Counted from the stretch's first letter, positions 8,411 to 17,007 are shown. The stretch: 64,000 nt of DNA from Roseiarcus sp036513315 (GCA_036513315.1 DATBZF010000052.1:1-64000), one strand, 5' to 3'. Notes: generated from the letters alone by a model not told the origin. Program-made: numbers and translations.

Positions 8411-8749
8411 CTATTTCTTCGCGCAACCCGTCGTCGCGTCGCCGCTGCGCGCGAGGGGTCTGCCGTTGATGAACACGTTCGACGCGCCGCCCACAATGGC
8501 GCCGCCGCACGCGGTCTTGGCCCCCGCCGTCGCGGCGGGGCGGCCGTTGATGAGCACGTCGGGCGATCCCTGGACGACGGGGCCGTCCTCGCTCGCATCG
8601 CCCTGCCGGGCCGCCGAGGCGCCGCCGACTGACACGTCAGGGCTGCCGTTGACGACGACGCCCGGGCCGGTCGGCGATGGGCTCTGGGCGTGCGCATAGG
8701 CGAAAGGCAGGGCGACGGCCGCGATCAAGAGGAGCTTGCGCAAAAGCAT
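8411..8749 (-). CDS. Exported PAAR-like protein
   Basis: A 112-residue protein with a clear signal peptide (MLLRKLLLIAAVALPFAYAHAQ), followed by three PAAR-like repeats: VVNGSPDVSVGGASAARQGD, VQGSPDVLINGRPAATAG and VGGASNVFINGRPLARSGD. PAAR domains normally form the sharp tip of type VI secretion spikes and carry no signal peptide. Here the protein should be exported by Sec, and no type VI genes are in the window. It is closely followed upstream by the TusA-like gene, with a five-base gap on the same strand. Its role is unknown. Confidence 0.75.
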   Translation of the reverse strand: MLLRKLLLIAAVALPFAYAHAQSPSPTGPGVVVNGSPDVSVGGASAARQGDASEDGPVVQGSPDVLINGRPAATAGAKTACGGAIVGGASNVFINGRPLARSGDATTGCAKK

Positions 8750-8754
8750 CCGCC

Positions 8755-9006
8755 TCACTCCGATTGAGGCGCGCCCGCCGCGCGCGCTTTTTCGATCAGG
8801 AATATGATGCCGCGCTCCACCTCTTGCGTGTTCGCGATGCGGTCGCCGGTCTGGCGGATGAGATTGGGGATGTCGATCGCCGCGAGCGGATCGGTGCAAT
8901 GGACCTGCAGCAGATCGCCGGGCGTCAGGCGCGCCAGCGCCTTGCGCGTCTTCAGCGCGGGCAGCGGACAATTCAGTCCGATCAGGTCAAGCTTGGTGGT
9001 CGCCAT
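8755..9006 (-). CDS. TusA/SirA-family sulfur-carrier protein
   Basis: An 83-residue protein with the family signature NCPLPALKTRKAL, where C13 is the persulfide-carrying cysteine. TusA-type proteins relay sulfur in tRNA thiolation, molybdenum cofactor synthesis or sulfur oxidation; which applies here cannot be told. The start at 9006 (MATTKLDL) gives the normal family length, although the frame is open further upstream. The gene is in line with the bd oxidase operon, 72 bases after DUF2474. Confidence 0.88.
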   Translation of the reverse strand: MATTKLDLIGLNCPLPALKTRKALARLTPGDLLQVHCTDPLAAIDIPNLIRQTGDRIANTQEVERGIIFLIEKARAAGAPQSE

Positions 9007-9078
9007 CCTGGCGACGATGGGGGAGGGGGCTGGCGTCGTCAAGCCATGTGCGCCGGGCTGCGCAAGCGCGATTGACAT

Positions 9079-9171
9079 TCATTTCAGCATAAGCCGCAGC
9101 GCCAGCGCGACCAGCCCGAAAAGCGCGACGCTCGCCCCGTAAAGGCCGACGAACCACAACAGCTTGCGCAT
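9079..9171 (-). CDS. DUF2474/CydX-like small subunit of the bd oxidase
   Basis: A 30-residue single-span membrane protein, MRKLLWFVGLYGASVALFG followed by more hydrophobic residues and a basic C-terminus. Proteins this small at the end of cydAB operons stabilise the oxidase (CydX) or belong to DUF2474. Its ATG overlaps the cydB stop (TGATG), showing translational coupling. Confidence 0.75.
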   Translation of the reverse strand: MRKLLWFVGLYGASVALFGLVALALRLMLK

Positions 9172-10181
9172 CAGTGATAATGCGTTTCGTGACCGACCTT
9201 GCCGCGAAACAGCCAATGGGCGTAGCCGGTATAGGCGAGGATGATCGGCAGCAGCACAACCGCGCCGACCAGCAGGAACCATTGGCTGGCCGGTGGCGCC
9301 GCCGCCTGCCAGATCGAAATCGAGGGCGGCACGATCAGCGGATACATGCTGATCCCGAGGCCGGCAAAGCACACAACGAACCAGCCGAGCGCGCAGAGAA
9401 ATGGCGTCGAATCGTGCTTCAGTGAAAGCCCGCGCCAGAAGCCCCAGCCGAACAGCGCGACCAGCAACGGCGCCGGCGCGGTCAGCACAATGCCCGGCCA
9501 GCCGAACCAGCGCTGGTGGAACGTCGGATTGAGCATTGGCGTCCACAGGCTGACCACCACGATGAACGCCAATACGGCGACGCCGAGCGTGCGCGCATGG
9601 CGCCGGCAGCGTTGCTGCAGCGACCCCTCTGTTCGCCAGATCAGCCAGCATGCCCCCAGCAGCGCATAGCCCGTCACGACGGCGAGGCCGCAGAGAATGG
9701 TGAATCCGGTCAGCCAATCCCACCAGCCGCCGGCATAGGTGCGGTTTTCCACCCTGACGCCTTGCAACAGGCCGCCGAGCGCGAGCCCTTGGCACAGGGC
9801 GGCGACGCCCGAGCCGAGCGAGAATGCGAGATCCCAGCCCAGCCGGCCGCGTCGCGACTCCGCGCGAAAACGAAATTCGAACGCGACGCCACGAAAGACC
9901 AGCGCCAGCAGCATCGCAATGATGACGGGATAAAGCGCCGGCATGATCGTCGCATAGGCCAGCGGGAACATCGCGAACAGGCCGCCGCCGCCGAGCACCA
10001 GCCAGGTCTCGTTGCCGTCCCACATCGGCGCGATCGAATTGACCATCACGTTGCGATCTCCGTCCTCGCGTTCGACGACGAACAGGATGCCGACGCCCAG
10101 ATCGAATCCGTCGAGCACGACATAGGCGAGCACCGCGAAGGCGATGATGCCGGCCCAGATCAGCGGCAGATCGAGATGCAT
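9171..10181 (-). CDS. cydB: Cytochrome bd-type ubiquinol oxidase subunit II
   Basis: A 336-residue membrane protein with about eight to nine membrane helices, matching subunit II of the bd oxidase. The N-terminal LIWAGIIAFAVLAYVVLDGF and the following GVGILF, together with MWDGNETWLVLGGGGLFAMF, are hallmarks. It forms the structural partner of CydA in the quinol oxidase that reduces oxygen to water. The start overlaps the end of cydA by 22 bases. Confidence 0.95.
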   Translation of the reverse strand: MHLDLPLIWAGIIAFAVLAYVVLDGFDLGVGILFVVEREDGDRNVMVNSIAPMWDGNETWLVLGGGGLFAMFPLAYATIMPALYPVIIAMLLALVFRGVAFEFRFRAESRRGRLGWDLAFSLGSGVAALCQGLALGGLLQGVRVENRTYAGGWWDWLTGFTILCGLAVVTGYALLGACWLIWRTEGSLQQRCRRHARTLGVAVLAFIVVVSLWTPMLNPTFHQRWFGWPGIVLTAPAPLLVALFGWGFWRGLSLKHDSTPFLCALGWFVVCFAGLGISMYPLIVPPSISIWQAAAPPASQWFLLVGAVVLLPIILAYTGYAHWLFRGKVGHETHYH

Positions 10182-11596
10182 CGCCTATTCTCCCGTTGCG
10201 ACCCTGCGCGGCGCCCCCGCCGCGGGCCGGGCGTGAGGCCAGCGGCATGAATCGGCGCGCCCTCGGCAAGCCCCGCCTCGCCCGGCTGGGGCGGCTGCGC
10301 CATCAGCCGCAGCAGAAAGCCGATGCCGGCGGCATAGACGATGAAATAGACGATGACGAACAGCGCCAGCGAAGTCGCCACGCCCGGCAGGCCGATCGGC
10401 GACAGGCTGTCGGAAGTGCGCAGCAGGCCATAGACCGTATAAGGTTGGCGTCCGACTTCGGTGGTGATCCAGCCGCACAACAGCGCGATAAAGCCGGCCG
10501 GCGCCATCGCCACCATGATCCTCTGCAGCCAGCGCGCGCGATCGAGGCGCGCGCCGCGTCGCAGCCACAGGCTGACGAGGCCGATCGTCGCCATCAGGAA
10601 GCCGAGGCCGACCATGATCCGGAAGGTGAAGAAGATCAGCGGCGAATAAGGCTGATCGGCGCGCGGCCATTGCTTGAGGCCCGGGACTTCGCCGTTGAGA
10701 CTATGGGTCAGGATCAGCGAGCCGAGATAGGGAATTTCGATTTTGTAGTCGGTGCGCTGTTCCTTCATATTGGGGATGCCGAACAGAATTTCGGGGGCGC
10801 CGCGCTCCGTCTCGAAATCGCCTTCCATCGCCGCGATTTTTGCCGGCTGGTGGGCGAGCGTGTTGAGCCCGTGCAGGTCGCCGACAACGATTTGCGCCGG
10901 CGCCACCAAAGTCGCCATCCATAGCGCCATCGAGAACATGGTGCGCGCCGCCTGGTTTTGCGCATCGCGCAGCAGATGATAGGCGCCGACGCCGCCAACC
11001 AGAAAAGCGACGCAGAGGTAGGACGCGAGCACCATATGCGGCAGGCGCACCAGGAAGGATGGGTTGAACACGATCGCCCACCAATCTTCCGGAAGGAAGC
11101 GCCCGTCGGCGTCGATCGAATAGCCGGCCGGAGTCTGCATCCATGAATTGGCCGACAATATCCAGGTCGCCGAAATCAACGTGCCGAGGGCGACGAGCAC
11201 AGTCGCGGCGAAATGCAATCCGCGCCCGACCTTGTTCATGCCAAACAGCATGATGCCGAGAAAGCCCGCTTCGAGGAAGAATGCGGTGAGCACCTCATAG
11301 CCCATCAGCGGCCCGATGATCGGCCCCGCCTTGTCGGAAAACTCCGCCCAATTGGAGCCGAACTCGTAGGACATCACGACGCCCGAGACGACGCCCATCG
11401 CAAAGCCGATTGAAAATATCTTCAGCCAATATTGGAAGAGATCGAGATAGACTCGGCCTCCAGTCGCAAGCCACAAGCCTTCCAGCACGGCGAGGTAGCT
11501 TGCGAGCCCGATCGACATTGCCGGGAAGACGATATGGAAAATGATGGTGAAGGCGAACTGGGCGCGGGCGAGGTGGAAGGCGTCCAGCGTAACCAT
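10160..11596 (-). CDS. cydA: Cytochrome bd-type ubiquinol oxidase subunit I (cyanide-insensitive type)
   Basis: The 478-residue haem-bearing subunit. H21 near the N-terminus (FTIIFHIVFP) corresponds to the haem b595 ligand, and SYEFGSNWAEF, the GYE motif (LMGYEVLTAFFLEAGFLG) and LCGWITTEVGRQPYTVYG are conserved landmarks. The periplasmic Q loop is short, as in the CioA branch, which tends to resist cyanide. Bd oxidases support respiration at low oxygen or under stress. First gene of the operon cydA-cydB-DUF2474. The C-terminal tail is arginine-rich and overlaps cydB. Confidence 0.95.
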   Translation of the reverse strand: MVTLDAFHLARAQFAFTIIFHIVFPAMSIGLASYLAVLEGLWLATGGRVYLDLFQYWLKIFSIGFAMGVVSGVVMSYEFGSNWAEFSDKAGPIIGPLMGYEVLTAFFLEAGFLGIMLFGMNKVGRGLHFAATVLVALGTLISATWILSANSWMQTPAGYSIDADGRFLPEDWWAIVFNPSFLVRLPHMVLASYLCVAFLVGGVGAYHLLRDAQNQAARTMFSMALWMATLVAPAQIVVGDLHGLNTLAHQPAKIAAMEGDFETERGAPEILFGIPNMKEQRTDYKIEIPYLGSLILTHSLNGEVPGLKQWPRADQPYSPLIFFTFRIMVGLGFLMATIGLVSLWLRRGARLDRARWLQRIMVAMAPAGFIALLCGWITTEVGRQPYTVYGLLRTSDSLSPIGLPGVATSLALFVIVYFIVYAAGIGFLLRLMAQPPQPGEAGLAEGAPIHAAGLTPGPRRGRRAGSQRENRRCISICR

Positions 11597-11771
11597 CGCG
11601 ATTGGCCTCGATCCCCAGCGGTCTCGCGGGCGATTGCCCGCGCCGACGCATCGGCAGGGCGATAGCAGCGCGCCTTGCCGTCGACGACAGTCATTCTATC
11701 AGATTATCGGCGCGCGTCGTGCGGCGAATTGGCCCGCATGGATCGACCAAGGCGCCGCGCCTGCGCGACGT
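11597..11771. other. Leader of the cyd operon, no gene
   Basis: No convincing reading frame is seen between the cydA start and the outer arm of repeat copy 2. It presumably holds the cydA promoter on the minus strand; no FNR-like site was recognised by eye. Confidence 0.35.
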
Positions 11772-12225
11772 GTCATTGCTGTGCAGGTTCACAATTTCGT
11801 TGATCGGGCCTGCAATAGGAAGGAGGTGCGGGATAGGAGACAAAAGCTTCAACAGCATTCGTCCGGGCCGGTTCTCAGGAAGAAGGCGCGGGCCGCACCA
11901 GCACCAGACCAATGACAACTGAAACGGTCGAGTGTGATCCATCGTTTCGCATGGCGGAGCGTGTTTCACCGCTGAAACCTTTGTCAATGATGGCCTTTCA
12001 GGCCACCGCCGAAGGCGGCGACCGCTTTCGCGGTCGTCATTGACAAAGGTCTCAGCGGTGAAAGAATTGCCTCCATGCGAACAATGGCTCAATGGCGAAG
12101 TCAGCAGGGGCGATAAACCTGTCGAAGCTGTTGTCTCGCATCCTGAACCTCCTCCCATATGGAGACCCAATCAACGAATTCGTAAACCTGCACAGCAACG
12201 ACGGCGAGGCGGTTCCAATAGAAGG
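11772..12225. repeat. Structured repeat element, copy 2, with inverted outer arms
   Basis: Bases 11918-12225 repeat window positions 1-308. The core has arms 11964-11990 and 12037-12063 (one mismatch in 27) and three hairpins at 11991-12005, 12006-12018 and 12019-12036 that fill the interval exactly. Bases about 11772-11870 are an imperfect inverted copy of about 12110-12202: both contain GCTGTGCAG next to a run resembling AATTCGTTGAT, then a C/T-rich GAGG block and AAGCTT or AAGCTG. The whole element is therefore roughly 430-450 bases with long terminal inverted repeats. It sits between the cyd operon and the CGNR regulator. Confidence 0.82.
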
Positions 12226-12349
12226 CAGGATGCTCTAGCTGTTTGGGCGCCGGTTGAGCTGGTCGGAGCCCTCGTTATCCGATCCCTTCCCGCAACGGAC
12301 AGATTGCTCGCGCGCGGCATAGAGCGCGACAATTGGAGGCGACCCGCCG

Positions 12350-12976
12350 CTACGATTGTTTCGCCTTGAGCCTATGGCGGTGCGCCGCCTGTTTGGCCCG
12401 GTTCCCGCATAGAGCCATGCTGCACCATCGCCGCGCATGGCCGCGCGTGTGGTCGGCGAAAAGCAGCGTGCAAACCGGTCCCTCGCAGGCCTTCACATCA
12501 CCGAAGTCTTCGGTGCAGACGAAACGCGCCAGCGCCTCGCCAATCGGCAGGAGAAGCGCTTCCGGCGAACGCCACCGGCGCGTGACTTGAAGCGTTGGAG
12601 CAGCGGGCTTGGCGCCATGCTGGAGAACAATCCGGCTGAAAGCCTCGTCGCGCTCGAGCAGGCGGTTTAGCGGCGCCAGTTCTCTGAGATCCTTCAGCGC
12701 GAGAGGGCGGCCCTTGTGCTCGCGCACAAAGCTTCTGAACCATTCGCGCAAGCTTCTCGCCTGATCCGCGACCTTGTCGAGCTCGCCGGGCAGGGCCTGC
12801 GCCCGAATATTTGCGAGCGCATCGGCAGGCGCCAGCCGCGCCTGCTCAAGCCAACGCAACAATCCCTCGCCGTCGTCGATCCAGTCGATTGCTCGATCGA
12901 CCGGCGTCGCGATCGAATTCAGGAAATCCAACCCGACCGCGTCGCCGACAAAAATCGCAGGCGGATGATGGTCCAT
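12350..12976 (-). CDS. CGNR zinc-finger / ABATE-domain regulator
   Basis: A 208-residue protein with an N-terminal ABATE-type domain and a C-terminal zinc-finger region containing CEGPVCTLLFADHTRGHARR, then WCSMALCGNR. The cysteines and the CGNR motif define the family, taken to be stress-responsive DNA-binding regulators. It is divergent from the enzyme cluster at 13144 and an inverted repeat (13067-13087) lies between them, so it probably controls both directions. Confidence 0.85.
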   Translation of the reverse strand: MDHHPPAIFVGDAVGLDFLNSIATPVDRAIDWIDDGEGLLRWLEQARLAPADALANIRAQALPGELDKVADQARSLREWFRSFVREHKGRPLALKDLRELAPLNRLLERDEAFSRIVLQHGAKPAAPTLQVTRRWRSPEALLLPIGEALARFVCTEDFGDVKACEGPVCTLLFADHTRGHARRWCSMALCGNRAKQAAHRHRLKAKQS

Positions 12977-13066
12977 GGCAACTCCTGTTCCGCCAACGCA
13001 TTACCTCCCGCCGAGGTGCGTCTTGGAACCCTAAGCACAAATAACCTCTCAAATCGTTCTTGACAA

Positions 13067-13087
13067 GTTACATTCGCCTAATGTAAC
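13067..13087. promoter_or_regulatory. Inverted repeat, probable operator for the CGNR regulator
   Basis: GTTACATT-CGCCT-AATGTAAC is a perfect 8-base inverted repeat between the divergent CGNR gene and the hydrolase at 13144. TTGACA (13060-13065) abuts it and could be a -35 element. A repressor bound here would block transcription toward the enzymes. Confidence 0.5.
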
Positions 13088-13143
13088 CGTGATGTAGCGA
13101 TCAATGAGGTTACGCACTCATCCTGCCTCGAAGGAGAACCTTG

Positions 13144-13839
13144 ATGTCCTCAGGTGACGTGAACGTTGTGCTGGTCCATGGGGCCTGGGCCGATGGATCG
13201 AGTTGGGCGAAGGTGATTGCGCCGCTGGCGACCGCTGGCGCCAGGACCGTCGCGGCGCCTCTGCCGCTGACCTCGTTCGCCGACGATGTGGCGGCGCTCG
13301 ACCGTGCGCTGGAGCGCGTGACCGGGCCGGTCGTTTTGGTCGGCCATGCCTATGCCGGCGCCGTCATCGCGGCGACGCGCGATGAGAAAGTGCGAGCGCT
13401 TGTCTATGTCGCCGCGCTCGCCCCGGACGAGGGCGAAACTGTCGCCGACGTCTTCTACCGCGCCGAGCCGCATCCTCAGGCTCCCAAGCTCGCGCCCGAC
13501 AATCATGGCCTGATCTATCTGCCCGACGACGCCTTCGCTGCGGCCTTCGCCCCAAACGCGACCGAAGAGGAGCAGGCTGTGCTGGCCGCGGTTCAGCGGC
13601 CGATCTCGCCGGCCTGCATCACGGTCGCCGTGCCCCGGCCATTGTGGAAGGACCGGCCGGCCTGGTTTCTCATCGCCGAGCAGGACCGCATGATTGTCCG
13701 CGAGACCCAGCGCTTCATGGCCGAGCGTATGAAAGCTGAAGTGCGCGCCTATCCCGTCGATCACACGCCAATCATCACCGCGCCGGAAAAAGTCGTCGCC
13801 ATCATCCGCGAGGCGATCGCAGCGGTCGGCGCGCGCTGA
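13144..13839 (+). CDS. Alpha/beta-hydrolase-fold protein lacking the catalytic serine
   Basis: A 231-residue alpha/beta-hydrolase. The oxyanion region VHGAW (11-15) and the late DHTPI histidine are in place, but the nucleophile elbow reads GHAYAG (67-72) instead of the usual GHSYGG, so A69 replaces the serine. A classical esterase mechanism is therefore excluded. The protein may use another residue, act as a lyase or bind a ligand. AAGGAG precedes the ATG at 13144; a TTG one codon earlier is also in frame. First of three same-strand enzymes. Confidence 0.82.
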   Translation: MSSGDVNVVLVHGAWADGSSWAKVIAPLATAGARTVAAPLPLTSFADDVAALDRALERVTGPVVLVGHAYAGAVIAATRDEKVRALVYVAALAPDEGETVADVFYRAEPHPQAPKLAPDNHGLIYLPDDAFAAAFAPNATEEEQAVLAAVQRPISPACITVAVPRPLWKDRPAWFLIAEQDRMIVRETQRFMAERMKAEVRAYPVDHTPIITAPEKVVAIIREAIAAVGAR

Positions 13840-13888
13840 ATAACCGTTCAAAATTACGTTAAAGAGTTACAAACCTCGGGAGATGATC

Positions 13889-14734
13889 ATGGCTGCCATC
13901 AAATATCGAACCGCCGACGTCGACGGCTTCAAAATCTTCTATCGCGAAGCCGGCGCCGCCGATGCCCCCAAGCTGCTGCTGCTGCATGGCTTCCCCAGCG
14001 CGGGCCACATGTTCCGCGACCTCATCCCGCTGCTCGCCGATCGCTTCCACATCATCGCGCCCGATCTGCCGGGCTTCGGAAAGTCTGATATGCCGCAGCG
14101 GGGCTACACGTTCGACCGCATCGCCAGCATGATCGACCGCTTCACCGAAATCATCGGTTTCGATCGCTACGCCGTCTATGTCTTCGACTACGGCGCCCCG
14201 ACCGGCTTCCGCCTCGCTGTCAAGCATCCCGAGCGGATTACGGCGATCATTTCGCAGAACGGCAACGCCTATGAGGAAGGCCTGAGCGACGGCTGGAATC
14301 CGATCCGCGCCTATTGGCAGGACGCCTCGTCCGCCAACCGCGAAGCGCTTCGCGCCTTCCTCAAGCCTGAGACGACGATCTGGCAATATACCCATGGCGT
14401 CGCCGATCCGACGACGGTTTCGCCCGACGGTTATTCGCTCGACAATTATTATCTCGCGCGGCCGGGCGCCGACGATGTGCAGCTCGATCTGATGGGCGAT
14501 TACAAGAGCAACGTCGCGCTCTATCCCGCCTTCCAGAAATATTTCCGCACGCACAAGCCGCCGTTCTTGGCGGTATGGGGCAAGAACGATCCGTTCTTCC
14601 TGCCGCCGGGCGCCGAGGCGTTCAAACGCGACATTCCCGCCGCGATCGTGCGCTTCTTTGACACCGGTCATTTCGCGCTGGAGACCCATGCCGCGGAAAT
14701 CGCCGCGGCGATCCGCGATTTTCTCCCGCGCTGA
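13889..14734 (+). CDS. Alpha/beta hydrolase with aspartate nucleophile (epoxide hydrolase/dehalogenase-like)
   Basis: A 281-residue alpha/beta-hydrolase. HGFP (33-36) supplies the oxyanion hole, and the elbow VFDYGAP places D100 at the nucleophile position, as in epoxide hydrolases and haloalkane dehalogenases. The base histidine is in DTGHFALETH near the C-terminus. The start at 13889 is preferred over the ATG at 13883 because CGGGAG is then correctly spaced. It follows the serine-less hydrolase by 49 bases. The substrate is unknown. Confidence 0.85.
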   Translation: MAAIKYRTADVDGFKIFYREAGAADAPKLLLLHGFPSAGHMFRDLIPLLADRFHIIAPDLPGFGKSDMPQRGYTFDRIASMIDRFTEIIGFDRYAVYVFDYGAPTGFRLAVKHPERITAIISQNGNAYEEGLSDGWNPIRAYWQDASSANREALRAFLKPETTIWQYTHGVADPTTVSPDGYSLDNYYLARPGADDVQLDLMGDYKSNVALYPAFQKYFRTHKPPFLAVWGKNDPFFLPPGAEAFKRDIPAAIVRFFDTGHFALETHAAEIAAAIRDFLPR

Positions 14735-14781
14735 TTTAAGCAACGGTCCGATGAGGGCGCGCGATGCCAGGGAGTATCAAC

Positions 14782-15552
14782 ATGTCAAAGTCAGTCGCTA
14801 TCGTCACCGGCGCCAGCCAGGGCATTGGTCGATCGACCGCCATTCGTCTCGCGCGCGATTATTCGGCGCTGGCGCTCGTCGCGCGCAGCCGCGGCCATCT
14901 CGAAGAGACGGCTGCGGCGGTGAAGGCGGCTGGCGCGCAAGCGCTGGTTATCGATGCGGATCTGGCCGAGCGCGCGGCCGCGCAGGCCATTGTCGATCAG
15001 ACCTTGGCCGCCTACGGACGGATTGACGCGCTGCTCAATATCGCGGGCGCGGTGCCGCAGATCGATCTCTTCGAAATGACCGATGAACAATGGGACGACG
15101 GCATGGCGCTGAAGCTGCATGGCGCCCGGCGTCTCACCATCGCAGCATGGCCGGCCTTGAAAGCGACCAAAGGTTCGGTGGTGTTGATGTCGGGCAATTC
15201 GGCTTTGTTTCCCAAAGCGCCCTATGCGGCGGTGGGTACGATCAATGCCGCGATCGTCGCGCTGGCCAAAGCGTTCTCCGATCGCGGCATTGCCGATGGC
15301 GTGCAGGTCAACAGCGTCCTGCCCGGGCCGGTGATGACCGGCCGCCGGCGTTCCTATCTCCAGCACTGGGCGCCGCTGCATAATATGACGGTCGAGGAGG
15401 CGACCGACAATTTCCCTAAGGAGGCGGGCATTGCGCGCTATGGCGATCCCGACGAAATCGCCGAGCTGATGGCATTCCTCGTTTCATCGGGCGCGAAATG
15501 GATGACGGGTTCCGCGCTCCGTATGGATGGCGGCGAAGTGAAGTCGGTTTGA
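14782..15552 (+). CDS. Short-chain dehydrogenase/reductase with atypical active site
   Basis: A 256-residue SDR with an intact cofactor motif TGASQGIG (9-16) and serine region LMSGNSA (135-141). The catalytic pair expected as YxxxK reads Y148-AAV-G152, so the lysine is absent, and NNAG is replaced by NIAG. The C-terminal half (VNSVLPGPVMTGR, MTGSALRMDGG) is ordinary. It may be a reductase with altered proton relay or a non-catalytic binder. GGGAG lies at good distance from the ATG at 14782. Last of the three genes. Confidence 0.85.
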   Translation: MSKSVAIVTGASQGIGRSTAIRLARDYSALALVARSRGHLEETAAAVKAAGAQALVIDADLAERAAAQAIVDQTLAAYGRIDALLNIAGAVPQIDLFEMTDEQWDDGMALKLHGARRLTIAAWPALKATKGSVVLMSGNSALFPKAPYAAVGTINAAIVALAKAFSDRGIADGVQVNSVLPGPVMTGRRRSYLQHWAPLHNMTVEEATDNFPKEAGIARYGDPDEIAELMAFLVSSGAKWMTGSALRMDGGEVKSV

Positions 15553-15582
15553 GCCGCGCCGCCGCCTCGCGCCGCATTCGAT

Positions 15583-16449
15583 TCAACTTTTGAAAAACGT
15601 CGCTAATATCGGCGCGAGCGCTTTCGCCTTCAGCCGATGCGTCTGCCCTTCGAGCGTGCGATATCGAGCGTTGGGCAATATCGCGGCGAGCGCTTGGTTT
15701 GCGCGGCGCATCCATGCGGGGCTTTTTCCGCCGTCGATAACCAGCGTCGGCGTAGTGACGCTAGCCCAGCGGTCGGCCGGCAACGGCTTGCCTTGTTGGT
15801 TGTCCCGCACGATCGCGCCATCATAGGGCAGGGTGTGGGCCACCGCTTTCAGCTTCGACCAGATCGGCGTCAGCCGCATCGCGGCGATGAACAGGCTGGG
15901 CGCGCCGACCGACTTCAGGAAAAGCGTGATCGCCTCGCCTCGCCGATCCGCTGCGACCGCTTCGCCGATCTGGACCCAATCGTCTTCAGTCGTCGCGCGG
16001 GAATCGTCGACGATGAACGGCGCTTCGTATAAGGCGAGCTTTTTGATCCCGGAGAGGCTTTTGGCCGCCTCCAACGCGAGAGCCGCGCCAGAGGACACAC
16101 CCCAGACGAACGCCTCGCCCCCCGCTTCGTTCAGCAGCGCGGCAATATCTTCGATCTCGCGCGCGACCGCGTAGGGCGTGGCGTCGCCGCTGTCGCCGCG
16201 ACCGCGCCGGTCATAGGTGAAGACGGCGAAATGCGGCGCCAGCAGGGTAGCCAATCGCGCGCTCTCTCCGATGCCGCGACAGCACAGCGCGCCATCGACC
16301 AGAATCACCGGCGATCCCTGACCGCGCCGGTCGAATGCGATCGTCGCGCCGTCTTTCGAGATCGCTTTTCGCGCCATGAGGGAAGTCGTCGCCTGCGCGA
16401 GGCTTGGAGCTTTCCGCTCGGCAATGTCTAAAGCCGCGATCTTCTGCAT
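15583..16449 (-). CDS. Alpha/beta hydrolase (serine type)
   Basis: A 288-residue alpha/beta-hydrolase with a normal nucleophile elbow, VWGVSSGAAL (S119), a YDRRGRGDSG segment and a C-terminal GQTHRL histidine. It probably hydrolyses an ester or C-C bond; the substrate is not evident. The ATG at 16449 is preceded by GGGAGG. It converges on the SDR gene with 30 bases between them and lies downstream of the ArsR/SRPBCC pair on the same strand. Confidence 0.85.
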   Translation of the reverse strand: MQKIAALDIAERKAPSLAQATTSLMARKAISKDGATIAFDRRGQGSPVILVDGALCCRGIGESARLATLLAPHFAVFTYDRRGRGDSGDATPYAVAREIEDIAALLNEAGGEAFVWGVSSGAALALEAAKSLSGIKKLALYEAPFIVDDSRATTEDDWVQIGEAVAADRRGEAITLFLKSVGAPSLFIAAMRLTPIWSKLKAVAHTLPYDGAIVRDNQQGKPLPADRWASVTTPTLVIDGGKSPAWMRRANQALAAILPNARYRTLEGQTHRLKAKALAPILATFFKS

Positions 16450-16497
16450 CGTTCCTCCCACTCGCTCCGCCTTCATCATTCACTCGGCCGCCCGGCT

Positions 16498-17007
16498 TCA
16501 GGCGATCCCGGGCAGATAGGCGGCCAGATTTTCCAGAGTTTGCGCCGTGCCGGAATCGACGCGCATCTGCAGCAAAGCGTCGCGATCCTCCTTTGTCTCG
16601 CACGCCATCACAATCGTCAGCTTCGTCCGGTTTCCCTCCTCGGCGAAGACTAGCGTCGCAATGGGGGCGGGGCGCGAGGCAAACATATCAACCGCGAAGA
16701 CGAGCCTTTCGGGCGCGGCGATTTCGAGATAGACGCCGGCGAACGCATGGCCCTCGTCATGAGCGGCGCGGTGGACCCAGCGAAAGGCGCCATTCGGCCG
16801 CAGGTCGATTTCGCAAATCGCGAGCGGCGCACCGCTCGGATCCCACCAATGGGCGACATGTTCGGCCTGGGTCCAGGCGGCGAAGACGCGTGCGCGCCGC
16901 GCATCGAAGAAGCGCGTGATCACGATCTCGTGGTCGTTGGGCGTCGCAATCTTCGCGGCTTCGGTATTCTCAGCCGACGCGCGTGTGTTAGCGTTTCTTG
17001 CGGTCAT
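16498..17007 (-). CDS. SRPBCC (AHSA1-like) protein
   Basis: A 169-residue protein of the Aha1-C/SRPBCC type: ITRFFDARRARVFAAWTQAE, then HWWDPSGAP, then a C-terminal helix with LENLAAYLPG. Genes of this kind very often sit directly after a small ArsR repressor, as here, where the reading frames overlap by 20 bases. The function of such pairs is unknown; the domain probably binds a small hydrophobic ligand. Confidence 0.87.
   Translation of the reverse strand: MTARNANTRASAENTEAAKIATPNDHEIVITRFFDARRARVFAAWTQAEHVAHWWDPSGAPLAICEIDLRPNGAFRWVHRAAHDEGHAFAGVYLEIAAPERLVFAVDMFASRPAPIATLVFAEEGNRTKLTIVMACETKEDRDALLQMRVDSGTAQTLENLAAYLPGIA

Noticed and set aside
13025..13057. EcfG-type general stress promoter (GGAAC ... 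GTT)
   Set aside because: GGAAC is present at 13025 but the nearest GTT half-site is about 25 bases away, outside the accepted 16-17 base spacing.
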